Source: Shinisaurus crocodilurus
Taxonomy: Eukaryota; Chordata; Lepidosauria; Squamata; Shinisauridae
Direction: 5' to 3'
Assembly (NCBI GenBank): GCA_021292165.1
Contig: CM037879.1
Span: forward strand, 288,708,272-288,772,271
Length of the DNA stretch: 64,000 nt
Made by a program: the position numbers and the translations under genes. Shown piece after piece: positions 58,237 to 64,000 of the stretch; position 1 is the stretch's first letter, and every line of letters begins with the position of its first letter. The notes beneath the pieces are model-generated. The model worked only from the letters and a program-made list of their open reading frames with translations, did no database searches and had not been told where the DNA came from.

Positions 58237-58877
58237 CTTTATGGCAGGCATATTGGAGAACCTCCAGACCATGGACCTAATCCGGCCTGCTGAGGTTCCG
58301 CATCCAGCCCGCAGAGGCCTGGGCTGCCTCTGCAGACCCCGCCCTCTCCCCTCTGGCCTGCCCTCTGGCCTGGAGGCTACCGGGGGCTTAGGGGAGGAGA
58401 TGGAGAGATGGGATAACAAAGGGATTCCCCTGAGTGAGTGGTGTGCTGACTGCTGCGCACTCGGCTGGCTCTCACAGGAGTTCCTGCAAGCAACGTCCAG
58501 GACCGTCCCCTTCGTGTGCTGTGTGCCGCCCCTGTCAAGATGGCACACGGCACGTAAAGGAAGCAGCCAACTTGGCGGCTGCTTGGAGCAGTGCTCTTCC
58601 AAGCACTGCCCAAGATTTTTCCCTTCGTGTGCCGCTTGCCATCCCAATCGGGACGGCACACAGCATGTGAAGGGGGTGCCTGGCTCAGCCGATGCTTGGA
58701 GGAAACATTCCTCCAAGCACCAGCTGAGTCACTTTCTCTGTGCAGAGGGGCACTGTGAAAGAAAAATGTGTGGGGTGGGGCTGCATTGTATCAGGGGAGG
58801 GGTTGGGCTTTGAAGGTGGGTCCCTGCTCCAGCCCCAACCCACAAACTAAAAAAGGTTCCCTTCCCCTGCTTTATGG
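58237..58877. mobile_element. GC-rich non-autonomous hAT element, 625 bp, perfect 8-bp TSD
   Basis: Element 58245-58869 starts caggcatattggagaacctc and ends aaaaggttcccttcccctg. It is flanked by exact ctttatgg (58237-58244 and 58870-58877). Inside, a unit starting ccccttcgtgtgctgtgtgc recurs as cccttcgtgtgccgcttgcc about 110 bp later, and each unit holds its own short inverted repeats (aagcactg/cagtgctc-like and tgcttggagga/tcctccaagca). Long open frames here (58124-58813 plus, 58159-58716 minus) reflect GC richness, not a protein. Confidence 0.92.
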
Positions 58878-60392
58878 AAAAATGCCAGTGTGGCTTTAGC
58901 TTTTTCTCTACATTTTTGAGGGCTTATGACTCATTTTCTTCTTGTTGAGAAAATTAAACCAAATATTCTCAAATCTGCATTTTGCACTCACAGCTGTATC
59001 CCATGCCCCATAATGTAGAAAAGGCCACGAAGACTCCAGACGCCTTGACAATGCATTGTCAAGTTACTGTGCCTCATTGCCAGCTGTTCAAGGTCTGATG
59101 ACATTTTGGGGGTGACAAAATATTTGGCCAGTATAAATAATACTCTGACTTTAATAACTGAATATGACAAAAGTCCAGAAAGGTCAGCCAGATGGACTGA
59201 GATGCAGGCGCTGGAGGCCTTGAATAGATACAGAAGGATCCTTCAGATATGCAATTTGGAATGTTGGGGCAGTTTCACAGAAGAGGCCATGAATAAATCT
59301 CCGTGTGGTCCGAAGCCTCTGGGTGCCTGTAGCTGCCATTGGTTCTGACCACTACTACAGCCGCCTGTGGAGGCCACCCAACCAGCCACATCCCTGCCCA
59401 TTCGCACTCACGCTTTGAAAGCCCTGTCAGGGGCTTGCGAAGGGGAGGACTGAGAACAATGCTGCACTTTCTCTTGTTTCTTATGCCAGAAAATGAGAAA
59501 GTGGCTGGCAGTGGCACTGAGAGAGGGTTGGAAGGGGTCTCTCCACCAAAAACTGCTACAGTCACCTGAAGGCTTCTGAGCCTGTGGAGACTCACTATAG
59601 TTTGGCTATACAGCTAGATGAGTTGGATTTGGCTTGCATTTTCTGTGAGATACAGTGATCATGAGAGTCTGATTCTAGTGGGGCAAAGAAGAAGCATCGA
59701 CCTTTAAAATGGCCCAGCTAAACCTGGTGCCGGTAGATACAGATTTCTCTTACGCACATGTTATGTTCTGAGGGTAGGAGAATGAAACAGGGATGGGGCA
59801 CCACCAGGCTTCCCAATACGTCTTTTAAAAAAAAATGGTGCCAAGTTGCTTATGGATTGCTCCCCTTTATTGCTAAGGAGCACTTTAGAAAGATGACTAG
59901 CGTCTGAAGATGAATTACCTCCATTCCAAGTTAATTTCTGTTTCCCAGCAGGACCCCAGCTGGACCCCGCTGGGTTTGGAAGTGCCGTTGATTGGGTAAT
60001 GGATGAGCGCTTTCTGGATGGCTGTGCCCGCGCTCGCCTGGTGCCAGCTTAGGCTTCCCCGATGCCCTTCATTTCCCGCTTTGCAGCCAGCGTCGCTAGA
60101 GCTAAATGGATTTTTTCACAGGACAGTAACTTGACTGTCGTTAGCATGGGGGAAATAATGTACGAGCACAAGACAGAATTGAAATGCTTACTCTGTGAAA
60201 TCCACGACTGCCTGGGAATTCTGTAGAACAAGATCGGCAGGAAGCCATCTGCTCTGGTAGCAGATATAAATCAGAAAGGGAAAAGGGCACTCTATCTAGG
60301 GGGCTTGAGAAAATGCCCACGTTGCTCCATATATATCCTTGGCCTGGCCCAGTGGCAAAATTCAGGAAGTTGCGACGCACTCTAAAGAACAG

Positions 60393-60475
60393 GCTTACCC
60401 AGCCTGGTGCACTCCAGAAGTATTGGACAATAACTCCTGTAATTCCCAGCCAGCAGGGCTATTGGGGAAGGCTGC
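60393..60475. mobile_element. hAT MITE fragment
   Basis: ttacccagcctggtgcactc, cagaagtattggacaataac, then cagggctattggggaaggct: an eroded member of the cagccttcccc family. Confidence 0.65.
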
Positions 60476-60837
60476 TAAAAAAAATGTAAGAATCACCTGG
60501 TTGGGCCATACTCAAGGTCCAGCTAGATCCATTTCTGGAAGGCTTTTTTCAGATTTTCATTGAATTTTTGAATTTTGCTAGCTACCTCAGGCATCAGGAG
60601 TGGCGAGACAGAAATATTTTCAATAAGTAAGGTAAGCCCAGATACTCTGGGATGCTTACAAGCTCAGGGATAGCAGCACCCCAGCATGCATGAGCCTTTT
60701 TATCATTTTCAGCTATCGTGGCTAACAGCAATGGATTGGCCAAAATCCTTCCACCTCTCAGCGGAGAGTGTGACCTCCACAAATCCTTCCCACTCACCCC
60801 AATATGCCAGAGGGCTCCTCCGAAACACAAGACACAG

Positions 60838-61120
60838 ACTGGGTTCAGACCACACAATAACCCACACTCAGGGTTGAGTGTGGGTTGTCACTGAACCCAG
60901 CTGAGATTTAAAAAAAACACATGGTGAACAACCCAGAGTTCACAGCCCAACAAAAAGACATGGGTTCTCTTCTGGGGATGTGTGTGGTTAACAAGCCATG
61001 GCTTGTTAACACAGCTGGGTTCAGACAACATGATAACCCACGTTTCAGCAACAACCCACAGTTCAGTGACAACCCATGCTCAACCCTTGATTCTGGATTA
61101 TCATGTTGTCTGAACCCAGT
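60838..61120. mobile_element. Palindromic MITE, 283 bp
   Basis: Ends actgggttcagaccacacaa and atgttgtctgaacccagt are inverted. Inner repeats of the caacccac/gtgggttg type and acaagccatggcttgt recur. The 5-mer cacag touches both ends, a possible short TSD. Non-coding; similar in style to 2114-2450. Confidence 0.75.
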
Positions 61121-61149
61121 CACAGAGAACTTTTAGCCTAGTTTTCGGA

Positions 61150-61400
61150 CAGACCTATCCCCCCACCTCCAAGTTTGTCTAAGTCTTTTTAAAACACCAT
61201 CTGTGACAGTGGCCGCCTCCACACCTTACAGAAGTAAGTTCCATACCTTGTTTTGCATATTTGTGTAAAGTACTTCCTTTTGTCCCTCCTAAGCCTACTG
61301 CCAGTCAGTTTCACTGAGAGAGTGACTCTGCCATTTAAGATTTTCAAGTGGGAGAATAACTTGTTCTTTCTCTCCACATAATTCTATAAACTCTGCCCTT
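61150..61400 (-). mobile_element. CR1-like LINE fragment, diverged
   Basis: Minus strand encodes TLSVKLTGSRLRRDKRKYFT, matching the GGRFRTDKRKYFFTQ block of subfamily B, with gtacttccttttgtccctcc in UTR-proximal position. Older or another subfamily. Confidence 0.7.
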
Positions 61401-61489
61401 AGTAACCTCCTTTTTTTTTCTGAGCAGAAAGTATCTAGCAGGCTTACAGCCTGGATGTTCAGTGAGAGCCCTCTGTGCCAAATTACTAT

Positions 61490-61860
61490 AGGGATGGATG
61501 AGAAATTTGTTCAGTTCACATTTTAATTCAAATGTATCTAATTTCGCACTTTCAACCCTCTATGCCAACCAACACTCCTTTTCCTTCAAAATTCACACTT
61601 CTCCAAATTTGGGAGTTCTCCAATCAAAAAATACGTACAAAAAAAAAAGCATATGTTCAGGAAAATAATGTTAAAAAATGCATTATATTAGGAAAGCTGC
61701 TTGCAAACAGCAAGTGTCCATACTAGGGGAAAGTGAATACAAAAATGCATATATTCGTAGAAATGTGCACAATAATGCTTATGTATTTAAGACTCAAGAC
61801 ATTCTCAAAAGTTCAAGATGAACTGAACTTAAGATTGGAAAAATAAGATACTGAAAATGC
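61490..61860. repeat. Possible AT-rich DNA-transposon-like repeat
   Basis: Starts atagggatggatgagaaatt, like the elements at 8596 and 27626, and has repeated aaaatgcat-type words (61675, 61740). No termini proven. Confidence 0.3.
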
Positions 61861-61879
61861 GGAGGGCCAATCCTCTCTC

Positions 61880-62530
61880 TCAGTCCTTCCAGGCAGACAC
61901 CGAGAATGACTTCTCAACTAAAGCTTTATTATGTTAATGCCAGCCAGTCAGACTGACTTACAAATACAAATTTATTTATTTATTTAATTAATTCATTCAT
62001 TTCTATACCACCCAATAGCTGGAGCTCTCTGTGTGGTGTACAACAATCAGTTTAAACATCCAGTAAAATACAGTTAAAAATATAAACAATATTTTTTTAA
62101 ACAAAAATTTAACAAAACAAGCTTAGTTAGGATACTAGCCATTAAAGAAGAGTGGCCTATAAGTAAGAAGTTGATTCCAAACCGAATTCCCCTCCTTTCC
62201 TCCAAGCTCAAATTACCCACACTCCGCCTTAAGCAAGATCCTCTTGCTTAAGGGCCAATCACTTGGAACATTTGCCTCTTCTCAGTTGATCAGCCCTCTT
62301 TAACTGACACCACACCCTACCTGATCCACCCTCCTCCTCATTAACATGCTCAGTTTGGCTTCCCTCCCAAATCCCCCCTCCAGGCTTATCACTGAGTTCT
62401 CCCCCTGGCCTTGGACATTCAGCTGCGGTTTCCACACACACCCCTCTTCCGAGTCAGAATCAGTTCCCAGATCCCTTGAAAGCACTTCTGCAGGAGCAAT
62501 GGGCCCAATCCCTACAGCAAGGAACTGAAA
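61880..62530 (-). mobile_element. LTR-like segment with an L2-like tail inserted (tentative)
   Basis: On the minus strand there is an acid-rich frame (GTDSDSEEGCVWKP, from about 62470), a TATA-like cttacttatagg (about 62158), and the polyadenylation signal aataaagctt (61921-61930 reversed), in an LTR-like order. An L2-like tail (61968-62150, tttatttatttatttaatta and acccaatagctggagctctc) interrupts it. Termini and TSD were not established. Confidence 0.4.
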
Positions 62531-63206
62531 TTGACATATTCCTCCATCCCATTGAGTGAGTGTGTGCATTAGACCTTGCAGCTTTATCGCAAGCCGTGGC
62601 ACCACGATTGGCTCCCCAAGATCCCAGGACCAGAGGATCTTGGCTTCAACAGCCTGCAGTCCACTCCTGTAACCAGTAGTCCTGGTTGTGCAAGGAGTAG
62701 CAAGGAATAAGTGCATTGCCCACAGGGCTCACATCCTGATTCACGTCCTGGCAGCACCATTATCTACCTTCAAGGATTCTGTTGGAACAAGATGTATTTC
62801 TCAGATGTATCGCCACTATTTTATTATAGTGTCTTTCCTGCAAGTGAGCTTTTTCAGTACCACAGGCACATGCTAGAAGGTTTTATCTCATTCCCAATGC
62901 TCACTAAGTTTCACCTGATAGCCAACAATGAACCATTAGTAAATGAAAATGATCTCAAAATCGCAACTGGCAATTTTGCTAGAGGTTTAAAAACCAGTGG
63001 GTTCCTTAAACCCAGGTGGCTGAACCTGGGCTGGACCTGGAAGCCAGACAGGCAGATGCAAACATTGCTAAAGCAGTTTCCCTCCAGTCCTGCCTTTCTT
63101 ATCAATGCTCACACCAGTGTTGAAACCCTGTCAAACTTTGTTAGTATCACAAAGTGGATGTTGTTGCTTAAAGCATTTTTACCCTGCTGTTCAGCTGAAG
63201 AGGCAC

Positions 63207-63550
63207 CCAGAGCAGCTCACATACAGTACTTGAAGGGATGTCACACAGAGGAGGGCCAGGATCTCTTCTTGATCATCCCAGTTTGCAGGACACGGAATAA
63301 TGGGCTCAAGTCACAGGAACCTAGATTCCACCTGAACATCAGGAAAAATTTCCTGACTGTCAGAGCAATAAGACAATGGAATCAACTACCTAGGGAGGTG
63401 GTGGGCTCTCCCAGTCTGGAGGCATTCAAGGCGAAGCTGGACGGCCATCTGTCAGGGATGCTTTGACCTGGATTCCTGCACTGAGCAGGGGGTTGGACTC
63501 AATGGCCTGGTAGGCCCCTTCCAACTCTACTTTTCTATGATTCTATGACA
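63207..63550 (+). mobile_element. CR1 LINE 3' end (subfamily A)
   Basis: Encodes [20 protein letters not shown], then [35 protein letters not shown] and a stop at 63464, then the UTR ggttggactcaatggcctgg and octamer end ctatgattctatga. The upstream part of the open frame (62711-63206) is unrelated chance coding. Nearly identical in protein to 19132-19708. Confidence 0.92.
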
Positions 63551-64000
63551 CTCCCTGCCCTCAAATTTACAATCTAAATGACACAACAACACCAAAGGAA
63601 AAAAGGGATGGGGAGGGAAGAGGGGGTGGAAAGCAAACTCAGTCAACAGTTCTTCAGTTTAAATAGTATTTCTTGTAATGACCAGCTGGAATGGAAACAG
63701 TTCAGGGGGAGGAGGATCCAGCTGGTCTCTCAGCAGAGGTGATGAAGTAAGTGGTCCTGCTTCCCATCTCTTCCTCTGCTGCAGCCTGATGGAATGGCTG
63801 TTGCCAGGTGACCGTTGCAGGAGGAAGTAGCAAGCCAAGGTCTCAAAGAGATGGGTGGGATGGCTAGTTGCCCAATGACTATAATGGAATCACCTCGGCA
63901 TTAATAAAAATTACTGCACAGTAAATCGGAAGAAGCATTAGCAACTCTAAGTATATACGCTGTGCCAGAAACCATCCCATTCTGTGCCACCGACAAGCAT

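Larger units (their letters stand above)
45100..64000 (+). other. EXOC4: EXOC4 intron downstream of the visible exon (3' end outside window)
   Basis: Intronic by inference. I looked for the next EXOC4 exon and for any other cellular exon to the end of the window and saw none. The sequence holds the repeats listed separately. Stretches where I recognise nothing specific include about 46520-48530, 48560-49130, 49310-50410, 51240-52290, 54320-55610, 57530-58230, 58880-60390, 62540-63200 and 63560-64000. Confidence 0.7.

Noticed and set aside
58124..58813. 229-codon (+) and 185-codon (-) open frames
   Set aside because: They lie largely inside a GC-rich hAT element with a perfect 8-bp TSD; overlapping long frames on both strands reflect base composition.
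62711..63466. 251-codon open frame that looks like a gene
   Set aside because: Only the last ~80 residues are meaningful and they are the CR1 ORF2 C-terminus; the first ~165 residues match nothing.
1..64000. CRISPR array, operon or prokaryotic defence system
   Set aside because: No regularly spaced repeats with unique spacers and no dense gene arrays; the window is vertebrate intronic DNA.

Overview
This window is vertebrate nuclear DNA, most likely from a squamate reptile (lizard or snake). The evidence is indirect but consistent: two CR1 LINE subfamilies, L2-like LINEs, an L1 3' end, tRNA-derived and 5S-rRNA-derived SINEs, many short palindromic hAT-type elements and long microsatellites. 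Another sauropsid cannot be excluded. No bacterial gene layout, operon, CRISPR array or phage is present.

Only one protein-coding segment is convincing: a 220-bp internal exon of EXOC4 (SEC8, exocyst complex component 4) on the + strand at 44880-45099, with a clean AG acceptor and GT donor. Nothing else resembles a cellular exon, so the window is best read as one EXOC4 exon between two very large introns (1-44879 and 45100-64000, both running past the window edges). EXOC4 is known as a very long gene in vertebrates, which fits. Most other open frames are chance frames or relics of mobile-element reverse transcriptase.

Layout. 1-9 kb: tRNA-type SINE, CR1 pieces, an L2-like LINE nested in a CR1, microsatellites. 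9-15 kb: L2-like LINE remnants (endonuclease part at 10.9-11.6 kb) broken up by hAT MITEs; another L2 split by a Tigger-like MITE and an LTR-like segment. 15-19 kb: mostly unassigned intron with two palindromic MITEs. 19-25 kb: CR1, L2, two 5S-derived SINEs, a palindromic hAT MITE, a TA-flanked MITE and another hAT element. 25-36 kb: sparser, with a 351-bp hAT element with target-site duplication (TSD), L2 and CR1 pieces. 36-39 kb: a foldback element flanked by a 15-bp direct repeat, and a 345-bp hAT element. 40.7-42.2 kb: the longest CR1 relic, still showing reverse-transcriptase motifs. 44-47 kb: hAT MITEs around the EXOC4 exon. 49-54 kb: third 5S SINE, L2 inside a hAT element, CR1 inside CR1. 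55-59 kb: 5'-truncated L1 with TSD, a solo LTR with TSD, and a GC-rich 625-bp hAT element with perfect TSD. 60-64 kb: palindromic MITE, CR1 and L2 remnants, LTR-like segment.

No new multi-gene system is visible. The most interesting material is in the mobile elements: a 5S-rRNA-derived SINE whose tail matches a CR1 LINE in the same window, a foldback element with a long direct repeat, an open frame running through a solo LTR, and several nested insertions giving a relative chronology. Boundaries not backed by a TSD or splice site are approximate, and all family assignments were made by eye.
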